Positions 9,101 to 16,493 of a stretch of DNA of 64,000 nt are shown here, in pieces. The stretch's first letter is position 1. Every line of letters starts with the position of its first letter. Source of the DNA: Nocardia vinacea (GTDB lineage: Bacteria; Actinomycetota; Actinomycetes; Mycobacteriales; Mycobacteriaceae); assembly GCF_035920345.1 (NCBI RefSeq), contig NZ_CP109149.1, forward strand, positions 1,860,001-1,924,000, in the 5' to 3' direction. The notes under the pieces were generated by a model, which saw only the letters and a list, made by a program, of their open reading frames with translations, had not been told where the DNA came from and did no database searches. The position numbers and the translations under genes are program-made.

Positions 9101-9463
9101 CAACGGACCGTGCTCTCGGATTTGCGTATCCAGAGAACCCAACGGGTGGTATGGCATAACCAGAAACGGGCGCCCCTGCTCGGTGGTACCCGCGTGCAGC
9201 ATGGTGACGATATTCGGATGTCCGGTCAGCCGGCCCATCGCTTGCTGCTCCCGGAAAAACCGCGCCCGATTCTGGGTATCCAGCTCGGCAGTCAGGATCT
9301 TCACCGCCACCGTTCGGTCCAGCTCCGCCTGCGTGCACCGAAATACCACACCGAAACCACCCCGCCCGATCTCCTCTGCGTCGGCGAACCCGGCCGCGCT
9401 CAACTCCTCCGTGACCAGCTCGAAGCCGTCACGGACTGTCCGAAAAGGATCATCCTCGGCCAT
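6170..9463 (-). CDS. Ser/Thr kinase-ATPase-TPR-LuxR regulator
   Basis: This protein of about 1,097 residues has four parts. The N-terminal Ser/Thr kinase has IGRGGFGVVF (P-loop), VAVKIL, HRDVKPGNVLLTD and a TDFGIARI activation start. An NTPase follows with GIGGVGKTRLALRAA (Walker A) and LLVLDNCEQ (Walker B). A region of helical TPR-like repeats comes next, and the C-terminus is a LuxR helix-turn-helix (LTRRERQVADLIAEGLTNKQ). It is probably a phosphorylation-controlled transcription factor. ATG 9463 is chosen because the sequence MAEDDPF fits family starts; TTG 9505 and GTG 9487 are in-frame alternatives. It is transcribed alone. Confidence 0.85.
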   Translation of the reverse strand: MAEDDPFRTVRDGFELVTEELSAAGFADAEEIGRGGFGVVFRCTQAELDRTVAVKILTAELDTQNRARFFREQQAMGRLTGHPNIVTMLHAGTTEQGRPFLVMPYHPLGSLDTQIREHGPLWLEAVLWIGVKIAGALESAHRLGIVHRDVKPGNVLLTDYGEPALTDFGIARISGGFQTESGILTGSPAFTAPEVLEGEAPTSATDVYGLGATMFCALTGHAAFERRSGENVVTQFLRVSTQPVPDLRESGIAEDVSAVVATAMSRDPKQRPSVAALGEAIRQAQRRHGFAVEEMALQAEPSLQHRGRKSPPQGWCPPAVPPLDRRGAGILPLELTSFVDRRTEVAEVKNLLASLRLVTLTGIGGVGKTRLALRAASTVRREFADGVWLVELADVSDPALLVVVVAGALGLRDESARPLRDVVVEFLSGRESLLVLDNCEQVAAAVAELVETWLRSCPNLQILATSREPLDIAGEVVLRVSPLPVPDPDGEVSGRGVARYAAVTLFSDRATAVVPGFELTEGNKATVARICARLDGLPLAIELAAARVRTMSPEQILQRLDDRYTLLTRASRTAPTRQQTLRWCVDWSYALCTPSEQRLWSRLSVFAGGFELDAAEDVCGADLAADSPLDVLSSLVDKSILVRVEYKGVVRFRMLETLRDYGRQKLQEVGEYADMCGRHRDWYQRLALDAESGWISDRQPYWLARLEREQPNLREALEYCLAEDSEQAAEAGLRITSALFMFWSFRGKYGEARSWIERVLTHPARQSIPDRVKALYVGCALAAMHGDLEAAATLLEQGRVLAEQAPTPMTQALITYGDGVLEFYRGELAAASTSFERAADIFRSDRSGYLYIAVLTGLGWVHEMAGDAKRSVEYHRQVLSITEACGESLFRSSALRDIGIAAWLQGDWSRAIELVENSLRINRRMGSPVNAALSLDPLAWMAVDGGDTERAAVLLGAVQELWRSVGNPASIVPMPQYHDECVRLARSALGSRGYDSAIRCGQAMGMDEAVSYALGEQFIDTPHTSGPWVPLTRRERQVADLIAEGLTNKQIAAKLVISQRTAQGHVEHILTKLGFTSRTQIAAWIAEGTERRNPRPS

Positions 9464-9603
9464 CGGCTGTGTACCATCCGCCGGCACGTCCCTTGCACCG
9501 GGCAACGCGCGTTAACTCTTCGTTAATAGCGTATCTCTGCAGCATCGGCGGTAGGGCAGAGGCGTGACTATCGCTGCCAGTAATCGGATCTGCTGGCGGC
9601 CAA

Positions 9604-10230
9604 TCAGCGATCGCCGATGTACGCACGTCCTATTTCTGCAATGGATGAGGGAGGCATTTCTCTGGCGGCCGGCATGATCGCGAGGACCGGTGTGGTAACG
9701 ATAGCTTCGACGTAATCCCTTATGCGAGTAGCGATTTGAGTAGGAGTACCGTAAAGGAATAGTTCGTCTATGAGCTCGTCGGGTATTGCGGCCAGCGCGG
9801 CCCGCGCGATCACCGGCCCGCCATGCCCGCCACATCGGCTCCAATTGTTCGCCCCGGCCCAGCTAGCGGTGAAATCCGCGTATACCGGCACGTTCAGGTA
9901 AGCCGCGATGGCCCGCCGGGCGGTTGCGCGCACCGCGTTCAGATCTCTACCGGGAATGACGAATAGCCGCGCCACGATGTCGGCCACGTAGGTGCCGGGG
10001 GCCTCGACACGCATCACTGGCCCCGCATCGGTGGTGTCGAAGGCGAAGGTGAAAATGAACAGCAGCCCGTTTCCCGGACGGCCAGATCACCGCCGGCCGG
10101 TTCGGCGCCGACGGCCACCAGCAGATCCAGCCGCGTCCGGTCCGGCCGGCGGCTCACCGACTCGGCGAAGAACCTGTCGAACTCCGCGACCCGGATCAGT
10201 TGCTCAGCGGTGGGCAGTGTGCACGCATCC
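9604..10230 (-). pseudogene. LLM class F420-dependent oxidoreductase, decayed
   Basis: The C-terminal half of a luciferase-like monooxygenase is recognisable: ATARRAIAAYLNVPVYADF, IPDELIDELFLYGTPTQIA. Between them the frame leaves and returns: the family segment LEPMWRAWRAGDRAG is present near 9790-9845 only in the neighbouring frame, so two opposite shifts compensate each other. A further shift near 10040 separates AEFDRFFAESVSRR (upstream) from the rest. The N-terminal flavin-binding half is absent. Function would have been F420H2-dependent redox; it is probably dead. Confidence 0.65.
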
Positions 10231-10633
10231 GGCACCCCAACACACTTGTACAGAACGCGATTCGGACATTCAAGATGCGACCCGTAGGAGCGATAGGCGA
10301 TCAGAACGACGACCGCGAACAGAATGGAGTCGAGACTCCGTACGCTGGCCAGCAGTTTCACCAGGCGGAGTACGTCTGCCGCAGTACGACGAAGACCTGC
10401 TTCGCTCGCGCATACGGGGTCGGGAGTGCTTCCGAACCCCCTTCTCCCCACATCCCCAGTCCCCCTTCGCCCCTCGATCCGTCCACGCTCATAGCGCTCA
10501 CCAAAACAACTGCCACGCAAGGGAAAACCACACACGCAAACCGAAAGGGGACCGATCCCCCACAGGATCGATTCGTTCCCGTCAACACCGCCGCACCCCC
10601 GACAGCGCCCCACGTCAACTAAACCCGTGGACG
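10231..10633. other. 400-bp region without a gene
   Basis: No frame has a ribosome-binding site or family motif. The stretch is rich in C-runs near 10440-10480. It lies between the dead LLM gene and the tRNA remnant and appears to be decayed sequence. Confidence 0.5.
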
Positions 10634-10675
10634 AAAAAGCCGCAGATCCGCGAAAACACACGGTGACCTGCGGCT
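10634..10675 (-). terminator. rho-independent terminator downstream of tRNA remnant
   Basis: AGCCGCAG (10638-10645) pairs with CTGCGGCT (10668-10675). Read on the minus strand the stem is followed by a T-run. It lies 18 bases beyond the tRNA 3' end, where a native tRNA terminator would be expected. Confidence 0.65.
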
Positions 10676-10692
10676 ATGCCACACTACCTCTG

Positions 10693-10725
10693 TGGGCGAA
10701 GGGGGACTTGAACCCCTGACCCCCA
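10693..10725 (-). tRNA. 3' remnant of a tRNA gene (partial)
   Basis: On the minus strand the sequence reads a T-arm, AGGGGTTCAAGTCCCCC, followed by the acceptor end TTCGCCCA. The loop TTCAAGT and the 7-nt acceptor strand plus discriminator A are standard. No matching 5' acceptor strand (GGGCGAA) or D-arm occurs within 100 bases upstream on that strand, and one T-stem pair is A-C. This is therefore a truncated tRNA that keeps its downstream terminator. Such ends are typical attachment sites for integrating elements. Confidence 0.6.
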
Positions 10726-10951
10726 CTCAGGAGTTCGAGTTATCTCATGATCACCGCTCGGTCCACCTATAGATGGTAATCGGGTCCGATCACCAATCGC
10801 CCGAACACCGCAGGTCGTCTCCGTTCCCATACTCGACACGCCCCGCCAGAAACACGAGCCTGCGACAACCGAACCAGAACCGTCACGCCACCGCTATTTC
10901 CCGATGACCAGCAGTTTTCGGTGTTGCAGGAGGTTGGTGTACTGGTCGATA

Positions 10952-11339
10952 CCCCCTCCGGACACAACCAGTACACCACGTCACCCGCTCTACCTGCGGT
11001 TATGCCGGATTGCGGGTATCTTTTTTTGAGCCTAATCAACACAGAACCCCAGGTAGTGGCCTGTAGGGGTTCAAGACGGGTTCAGCTGAGCGAATCCTGA
11101 GAACCGGCAGTCAGCCCGATGGATCGTAGCCCGCCAGATCACGAATGTCGCGCCAGCCTACCGATATCGTCAAGGCCCTTCCTTGGATGCTGTCCCGCTC
11201 GCCACACCCATCGGAAGATGGCTTCATGCACAACGCTTACCCGCTCGACTCCTCGGTCGAGACCGCCCAGTCGACCTACTCACACCTATCGCACGACAAC
11301 GCGAACTCAACGGAACTCGAAGTCATCGTCCCGAAGGAT
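10952..11339 (+). repeat. 390-bp dispersed repeat, copy 1
   Basis: The stretch aligns throughout with 43841-44231 in the same orientation. Shared blocks include CCCCCTCCGGACACAACCAG, ACCTGCGGTTATGCCGGA, GAGAATCCTGAGAA-like, CTCCTCGGTCGAGACCGC and GAACTCAACGGAACTCGAAG. The copies diverge sharply right after GTCCCGAAGGAT. The first 30 bases recur at 63919-63955. No inverted ends or transposase are attached. Confidence 0.8.
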
Positions 11340-11534
11340 CCCCCCGACCTCACGCTGGCCGTGTCCTGCTGCACCTCATCCAAGAAGCTGCGGCACGGCC
11401 GCAATAACCGCGGACGTCGGAGCATCGAGCGCAAACACACAGCCGGACAATGCATTCCATGCAGCGACATGGATTCACTGCGCCGGCGTCGCCATCACAG
11501 GCTGCGCCCGCCGTCGAACCTGGCGAAGTCGTAG
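11187..11534 (+). CDS. possible short peptide encoded by the repeat
   Basis: The frame runs through repeat copy 1 and encodes SSVETAQSTYSHLSHDN followed by NSTELEVIVPKD, then a different tail, DPPDLTLAVSCCTSSKKL. Copy 2 keeps SSVETAESTQPHLSHDS and NSTELEVIVPKD in the same frame but has an unrelated tail. A conserved leader followed by a variable Cys/Ser/Thr-rich tail recalls RiPP precursors, where ELEVIV could stand for the FxLD-type recognition box. There is no good ribosome-binding site and no modification enzyme nearby, so this is tentative. The frame beyond about 11370 looks non-coding. Confidence 0.22.
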   Translation: MLSRSPHPSEDGFMHNAYPLDSSVETAQSTYSHLSHDNANSTELEVIVPKDPPDLTLAVSCCTSSKKLRHGRNNRGRRSIERKHTAGQCIPCSDMDSLRRRRHHRLRPPSNLAKS

Positions 11535-11640
11535 ACGAAGTTCGTCGGTGGGGTCGGCGGCTTTCAGTATTTCCATCAGGTCGCCGAGTGAGCTCACGAG
11601 TTGGAGTACCTCCTCACGGTTCATGTGGTGATCAACGCGT
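11475..11640 (-). pseudogene. C-terminal scrap of a serine recombinase
   Basis: The minus-strand frame reads NREEVLQLVSSLGDLMEILK then AADPTDELRLRLRQV. This resembles the coiled C-terminal end of large serine recombinases, where the phrase normally continues into a -GLRLTYHP- ending. Only about 50 residues are left, with no catalytic domain. It fits the evidence for past integration near the tRNA remnant. Confidence 0.45.
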
Positions 11641-11754
11641 ATTTGGATCGTGTGACCGCCCGACTCCGGGGTGATCGTCGTGCCCGAGTTCGTCGACGAG
11701 GGTGATGAGTGGCCCTCCAAGATGGCCCCGGCGCGTCCGCGTGACCAGGGGGCG

Positions 11755-11955
11755 GTATCGACGTTGAGTGCTTTCGGCGCGGGGGCCTACGAACCGACTG
11801 ACCGTGTAGTCACCCCGGTCGAACCGTCGGCGTCGATGCGGGACCAGCGACCGAGCCACCTCGCACCGGCGATCGACGCGAGTGCTGAGCAGTTGCCATT
11901 CCCTGATGCGAGCCTCGATGCCGCGGTGACGATCTTTAGTGGGATCAATCGATAG
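11755..11955 (+). pseudogene. SAM-dependent methyltransferase fragment
   Basis: The frame contains VVTPVEPSASMRDQRPSHLA and AIDASAEQLPFPDASLDAAV, which match motifs I-II and post-I of class I methyltransferases (V.AVEPS..M..QRP, then A..A.AE.LPF.D.SFDA). The N-terminus and everything after IFSGINR are missing. It is a fragment of about 65 codons. Confidence 0.55.
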
Positions 11956-12395
11956 ATCTGAAGGCCGGTCCGAGTGAGATACGCCGCGCCATGTGAGGTC
12001 CGGTCGCGATCCTGACGTGCGATCCGACGCTCCTGCAACGCTTTTGGCTCAACGACTACGCACTGGAAGTGAATTGATACCCAAGCCCGGCGCTATCCTG
12101 CGATCGAGGCCATGCGAGCCGGTCTGGGTGGAACGGATGACAGTGATGTCGGTTCCGATACCACTCGACTGCATCGACGGATTCAACAAGGCGTCTACGC
12201 CTGAGTCCGACTGCCCCCGGCCTGGACTCTCGCGGCACGTCTCACGGGTCAGAAGCGAGGGGACGCATGAGTGCACCTTCCCTCGACAGCCGCGTGGACC
12301 AGGTAGCAAGATCCGAATGCTATTCGGTGGATATGAGTTTCCGTTGTTTTAGGCCGCAGGCGTAGTGGCCGGTTCCCGCCTCCGGCGTTGCCTGG
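11956..12395. other. 440-bp region without a recognised gene
   Basis: I see no start with a ribosome-binding site, no motif and no clear repeat between the methyltransferase fragment and the end of the TetR gene. Confidence 0.5.
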
Positions 12396-13037
12396 TCACG
12401 GCTGCGTCGGTGAGCCCGGTTCCACTAATGTGCGCAGTGTCATGGTGGCGATGTGGTCTTCGAGGCGTTGCCGGTCGGGCATGACGGTGCTGCGGAAGCG
12501 ATGGGCGGCCAGGAAGGACAGGATCAGCCAGGCGGCCGCGTCCGGGTCGAGGTCGGAACGGAGTTCGCCTGCCCGCTGCCCTTGGATCACGACTTCGGCG
12601 AGGGCGTCGGCGAGTTCGCTCATGTGCTGGCGGACGGCTTGTTCGACGGCGGGTTCGGCGGTCAGGGTCATCGCGTCGGCGAAGATCACCCCGAGTGAAC
12701 CGGGGGCGTGCAGTTCGTCGATGTGCTCGGGACTGAGCAGGTGCGTCAAAAGACCTGCGACTGAAGCCGTTTCGGCGGCAAAGGCGCGCATCATTGCCGA
12801 CATCTGTCCGGACGCGTGTGCCACGACGGCGGCGTAGAGCCCCGTTTTGGAGCCGAAGTTCTGAAACAGCACCGGCTCGGTGACGCCGAGCCGCGCCGCG
12901 ATCTGAGCCATGGTGCTGCGCTGGAACCCCGACTCGGCGAACACCACAGTGGCGGCGTCGATGATCGACGCACGCCGGTCGGCGGCACTGAGGCGGGTGC
13001 GCCGCGGATCTGCCGGAGTCGAGGATGCGCGAGCCAT
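12396..13037 (-). CDS. TetR/AcrR family regulator
   Basis: This 213-residue repressor-type protein has a standard N-terminal HTH: DAATVVFAESGFQRSTMAQI, then AARLGVTEPVLFQNFGSKTG (recognition helix), followed by a helical ligand domain. ATG 13037 (MARASSTPAD, with ATGAGG upstream) is preferred to an in-frame ATG at 13064, which falls at the edge of the first operator. It is divergent from a methyltransferase/membrane-protein pair and probably represses it as well as itself. The ligand is unknown. Confidence 0.88.
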   Translation of the reverse strand: MARASSTPADPRRTRLSAADRRASIIDAATVVFAESGFQRSTMAQIAARLGVTEPVLFQNFGSKTGLYAAVVAHASGQMSAMMRAFAAETASVAGLLTHLLSPEHIDELHAPGSLGVIFADAMTLTAEPAVEQAVRQHMSELADALAEVVIQGQRAGELRSDLDPDAAAWLILSFLAAHRFRSTVMPDRQRLEDHIATMTLRTLVEPGSPTQP

Positions 13038-13064
13038 GACCTCATCGTATCGACTCTTGCACAT

Positions 13065-13109
13065 TAACTTAGTAGCAACTAAGTTAGAAGCATCTTAGTC
13101 GTCACTAAG
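13065..13109. promoter_or_regulatory. two tandem TetR operators
   Basis: TAACTTAG-6-CTAAGTTA (13065-13086) is a perfect inverted repeat. A second, CTTAG-6-CTAAG (13094-13109), shares the core TTAGT-4-ACTAA. Centres are 26 bp apart, in the divergent TetR/methyltransferase promoter. The arrangement is typical of cooperative TetR binding. Confidence 0.75.
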
Positions 13110-13123
13110 TTAAGGAGTGGGCC

Positions 13124-13777
13124 ATGGGCCTCGGACATCTGATGCATCACAATCCCAACCCCGGCACTGCCGGACTCACCATCGATCACGGACGCAGCTA
13201 TGACGTTTTCGGTGCGGTGTTCTTCGGCGGACGTCGTGGCCGCGTGTACCGCCGCCTCGCCGAGCTGAGCGGCGCCCGTCCCGGTGATCGGGTCCTCGAT
13301 ATCGGTTGCGGCACCGGCTATTTGACCCGTCGGCTAGCTTCGGTCGCCGCAACAGTGGTCGGCCTGGATCCATCCGCGGCGGTCCTCGAGCGGGCCCGCC
13401 GGATCACCGCTGAACCGAACTGCACCTACACCGTCGGTGTCGCCGAATCGCTGACCGCCGACGATGATTCGTTCGACGTGGTAGTGAACTGCCTGATGCT
13501 GCACCACCTGCCCGAGGATCTGCGGGCGACGGCGTTGACAGAGATGCGACGGGTGCTGCGCCCGGGCGGACGGCTGCTGATCGGCGAATTCCGGCCACCG
13601 GCGAATCCGATCGGCAGGCATCTCGTCGGCGCGCTGACCGGCCCGGCCATGGAACACAATCCGATCCACCTGCTCGAAGCGATGATCGCCGACGCGGGCT
13701 TCGGGCAGATCACCTCGGGAGATCTGCACCCGTGGATCCGCTATGTCACCGCCGTCAAGCCGGACACGGTCGGATGA
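13124..13777 (+). CDS. class I SAM-dependent methyltransferase
   Basis: This 217-residue protein has VLDIGCGTGYLTRRLASVAA (motif I), VVGLDPSAAVLERAR (motif II), FDVVVNCLMLHHLPEDLRA (motif IV region) and MRRVLRPGGRLLIGEF (post-II). AAGGAG (13112-13117) supports ATG 13124. The small acceptor domain does not allow a substrate to be named. It overlaps the next start by four bases (ATGA), so the small membrane protein is cotranslated. Regulation by the adjacent TetR protein is likely. Confidence 0.88.
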   Translation: MGLGHLMHHNPNPGTAGLTIDHGRSYDVFGAVFFGGRRGRVYRRLAELSGARPGDRVLDIGCGTGYLTRRLASVAATVVGLDPSAAVLERARRITAEPNCTYTVGVAESLTADDDSFDVVVNCLMLHHLPEDLRATALTEMRRVLRPGGRLLIGEFRPPANPIGRHLVGALTGPAMEHNPIHLLEAMIADAGFGQITSGDLHPWIRYVTAVKPDTVG

Positions 13778-13968
13778 GGCATCCAACCGGTTGGGCGATC
13801 GGTGCGGTGCGGGTTATCGCACTACCGCTGATCGTCCTGGGCATCGCCGCGCACCTGTGGCTGGGCAGCATGGTCGGACTCGCCGTCGCAGGCTTCGGTC
13901 TGGCCGCCCACCTGGTGATCGCCGTATTCGGCGGCCGATGGCTGCTGCACCGCACCAGATTCAGATAG
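13774..13968 (+). CDS. small two-TM membrane protein
   Basis: ATG 13774 overlaps the methyltransferase stop. The 64-residue product has two hydrophobic segments, VRVIALPLIVLGIAAHLWLG and VGLAVAGFGLAAHLVIAVFG, and a basic C-terminus (RWLLHRTRFR). I do not recognise the family. Coupling suggests it works with the methyltransferase under the TetR operator. Confidence 0.7.
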   Translation: MRHPTGWAIGAVRVIALPLIVLGIAAHLWLGSMVGLAVAGFGLAAHLVIAVFGGRWLLHRTRFR

Positions 13969-14185
13969 TCCAGGCACGACCGGTATCGGTGCGGTCTGGG
14001 CCTATCGGAGCCGTTGTCGTGGGATCGGCCGTCACCGGCCAGGACCGCCATCGATCCGTCCAACCCTGCGTCAATTGATTTGCACCCATGAATACTGACC
14101 CGGCTACCGCATGAGCAAGGTCCGGAACTGAGCGCTTGGCGGGTGGTTGGCGGCAGTGGACAGTCGGCTCCGGACAAGGAGCCAT

Positions 14186-14580
14186 ATGGAACCCATTGCT
14201 TCCATTGCCAGTGGCAAGGTCCGCGGGCCCAGCAGGGACGGCTTGACCGAGTTCCTCGGAATCCCTTATGCGGCCGCACCTGTCGGATCTGCACGCTTCC
14301 AACTACCCCAGCCGGTTCCGCGGTGGCCGGGAATACGCGATGCGCTCCACGCGGGCCCACATACGTGCAGGCGCCGTACCCGCCACCGGTCCACGCATCG
14401 ATCGGCAGCGACCGAATCCCCGGAGATAGTGTCTGAACCTCTGGGACGCCGCAGCAGGCGAGGCTGCTCTGCCCGTCCTGGTGTGGATTCACGGCGAAGT
14501 GATATGGCGGTCGAATGCGGCGTGGGCGACCAGCATTCGACCGAACCCTTCGAAACCGAGGCTCGGTACGGCAGAAGCTA
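14186..14580 (+). pseudogene. carboxylesterase (alpha/beta hydrolase), broken
   Basis: ATG 14186 opens a typical carboxylesterase type B N-terminus: SGKVRGPSRDGLTEFLGIPY, then AAAPVGSARFQLPQPVPRW. Near 14365 the frame shifts; the next frame gives QAPYPPPVHASIGSDRIPGD, and after another shift LPVLVWIHGEVIWRSNA continues the family sequence. The catalytic Ser, Glu and His regions are missing. Upstream (13969-14185) I see nothing. Confidence 0.65.
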
Positions 14581-14825
14581 TCGGGACGCGGCGATAGCAC
14601 ACTCGGCTGCGGCGAAATGTTCTTGCGCGGCAACCTTTTCTGATGGACAGCGCCATCCGATAGCGCGGCAATGCCGTCGACATCGAAGCGCGGGCGGTCG
14701 CCGCAGCGGGCCGAATCCGACAGACCGCTCCTCAACAGGAAGCATACCGCTATATGTGCGCAAGTGCGCACTCATAGGATATGGTTGCCGACAGAAAAGC
14801 GTCGGATGAGCCAGGAGGACCCCTG

Positions 14826-16070
14826 TTGTTGAGCGTGCTGCGGCATAGGCAGTACCGGCGGCTATTCACCGCGCAGGCGGTCGCGCTGGTCGGCACCGGA
14901 CTACTCACGGTGGCGCTGGGACTGCTGGCCTACGACATCGCGGGCAGCGACGCGGGTGCGGTGCTCGGGACGGCGCTGGCGATCAAGATGGTCGCCTACG
15001 TCGCGGTGGCGCCGGTGATCACGGCGGTGACCGACCGCGTTCCACGCAAGGTGCTGCTGGTCTCGGCGGACGCGGCGCGGGCGGTGATCGCGCTGCTGCT
15101 GCCGTTCATCGATCACACCTGGCAGATCTATGTGCTGATCTTCCTGCTGCAGGCGGCATCGGCCACCTTCACCCCCAGCTTCCAGTCGGTCATCCCTTCG
15201 GTGCTCGTCGAGGAGGAGGAATACACCAGGGGCCTGTCACTGTCGCGACTGGCCTATGACCTCGAGTCGCTGCTCAGCCCGGTTCTCGCGGCCGCACTGC
15301 TGACGCTGATGAGCTACAACCTGCTTTTCCTCGGCACCGTCGCCGGGTTCGTCGCCTCCGCCGCATTGGTGGTCTCGACGACATTGCCTCGGCTAGTGGC
15401 CGCGGACCGGTCGATACCGCTGGTAGAGCGCATCACCCGCGGCGCGCACATTATGCTGTCGCGCCCAGTGCTGCGTGGCCTATTGGCGATGAACCTCGTG
15501 GTAGCGGCGGCAACCGGCCTCGTCGTGGTGAACACGGTCGTGTACGTGCGAGATCTGCTCGACGGATCGAATACCGGCGTGGCGTTAGCCCTCGGCTGTT
15601 ACGGCGGCGGATCGATGCTGGTGGCCCTGCTGATACCGCGATTGCTGGCCAGTGTCGCCGACCGCAGTCTGATGCTGACCGGCTGTGTCGTCATCGTCGC
15701 CGGACTGGGGGCGGTGCTCGCCCTGCTGGCCATCGAGCCCGCCCCCGGCCCGGGTTGGGCAATGCTCGCCGTGATCTGGGTGGCGCTCGGTGCGGGCACC
15801 TCCATGGTCAACACGCCTGCGGCCCGGCTGCTGCGAGCCGAATCGGACCTGGACACCCGGCCGTCGGTATTCACCGCCCAGTTTTCCCTCTCACACGCCT
15901 GCTTCATGCTCACCTACCCCATCGCCGGATGGGTGGGCGCTACACTCGGCCAGCTCGCCGCCGCGCTCGCGCTGGCCGCGCTGGCTACACTCGGAGCAGC
16001 AACAGCCGCGCGCGTATGGCCCGCAAACATCCGCGCGGCTTCGGAATTGGTGGTGACCGGAGGGCGGTGA
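14826..16070 (+). CDS. MFS transporter
   Basis: This permease of about 414 residues has twelve hydrophobic segments, with the MFS loop 2-3 motif seen as VTDRVPRKVLLVSADAARA. A strong AGGAGG at 14813-14818 points to TTG 14826 or 14829 as the start (LLSVLRHRQYRRLF); ATG 14781 is in frame but poorly placed. The substrate is unknown. The last base pair region overlaps the GTG start of the ArsR-type regulator, so the two form an operon, which suggests metal- or stress-responsive export. Confidence 0.82.
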   Translation: MLSVLRHRQYRRLFTAQAVALVGTGLLTVALGLLAYDIAGSDAGAVLGTALAIKMVAYVAVAPVITAVTDRVPRKVLLVSADAARAVIALLLPFIDHTWQIYVLIFLLQAASATFTPSFQSVIPSVLVEEEEYTRGLSLSRLAYDLESLLSPVLAAALLTLMSYNLLFLGTVAGFVASAALVVSTTLPRLVAADRSIPLVERITRGAHIMLSRPVLRGLLAMNLVVAAATGLVVVNTVVYVRDLLDGSNTGVALALGCYGGGSMLVALLIPRLLASVADRSLMLTGCVVIVAGLGAVLALLAIEPAPGPGWAMLAVIWVALGAGTSMVNTPAARLLRAESDLDTRPSVFTAQFSLSHACFMLTYPIAGWVGATLGQLAAALALAALATLGAATAARVWPANIRAASELVVTGGR

Positions 16071-16453
16071 CAACGGTGGCGGACACGGCGATACCGGATG
16101 CCGCGCGGGCACTGCCCGCAGCGAGCCTGAGTCATCCGATCACCCCGGATCAGCCCCATTTGGACGCCGCCACCAATACCTTCCGCATGCTCGCCGATCC
16201 GACCCGGCTGCACATCCTGTGGATCCTCACCGAGGGTGAAGCCGATGTCACCGCGCTCACCGAAGCCTGCGACACCTCCCGCACCGCAGTCAGCCAGCAT
16301 CTGGCCAAACTCCGCTTCACCGGCCTGGTCGACAGCCGCAAAGAGGGACGTCGCGTGATCTATCGCATCCGTGACGGACACCTCGCTCGACTGGTCCGCG
16401 AAGGGCTCAATCACGCGGATCATGTCATCACCGGCGAGCCGCCGCACGCCTGA
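16067..16453 (+). CDS. ArsR-family winged-helix regulator
   Basis: GTG 16067 overlaps the MFS stop (GTGA). The 128-residue protein has FRMLADPTRLHILWILTEGE, then CDTSRTAVSQHLAKLRFTGL (recognition helix) and VDSRKEGRRVIYRIRDGHL (wing), the standard ArsR fold. The classical CxC metal site of ArsR is absent; a single Cys lies in ALTEACDTS and a His-rich tail (ADHVITGEPPHA) could bind metal. It probably controls its own operon. Confidence 0.85.
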   Translation: MTTVADTAIPDAARALPAASLSHPITPDQPHLDAATNTFRMLADPTRLHILWILTEGEADVTALTEACDTSRTAVSQHLAKLRFTGLVDSRKEGRRVIYRIRDGHLARLVREGLNHADHVITGEPPHA

Positions 16454-16493
16454 CGAGTTCGGCCGGACAACCTCGGCTGGGTACGCTGCCGCA

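Noticed and set aside
8141..9526. 461-codon plus-strand frame opposite the kinase gene
   Set aside because: Arg/His/Pro-rich composition typical of a high-GC shadow; the minus strand carries clear kinase motifs.
10231..10666. 224-codon plus-strand and 215-codon minus-strand frames
   Set aside because: No ribosome-binding site and composition typical of shadows. Only the LLM-like end of the minus frame was kept, as part of that pseudogene.
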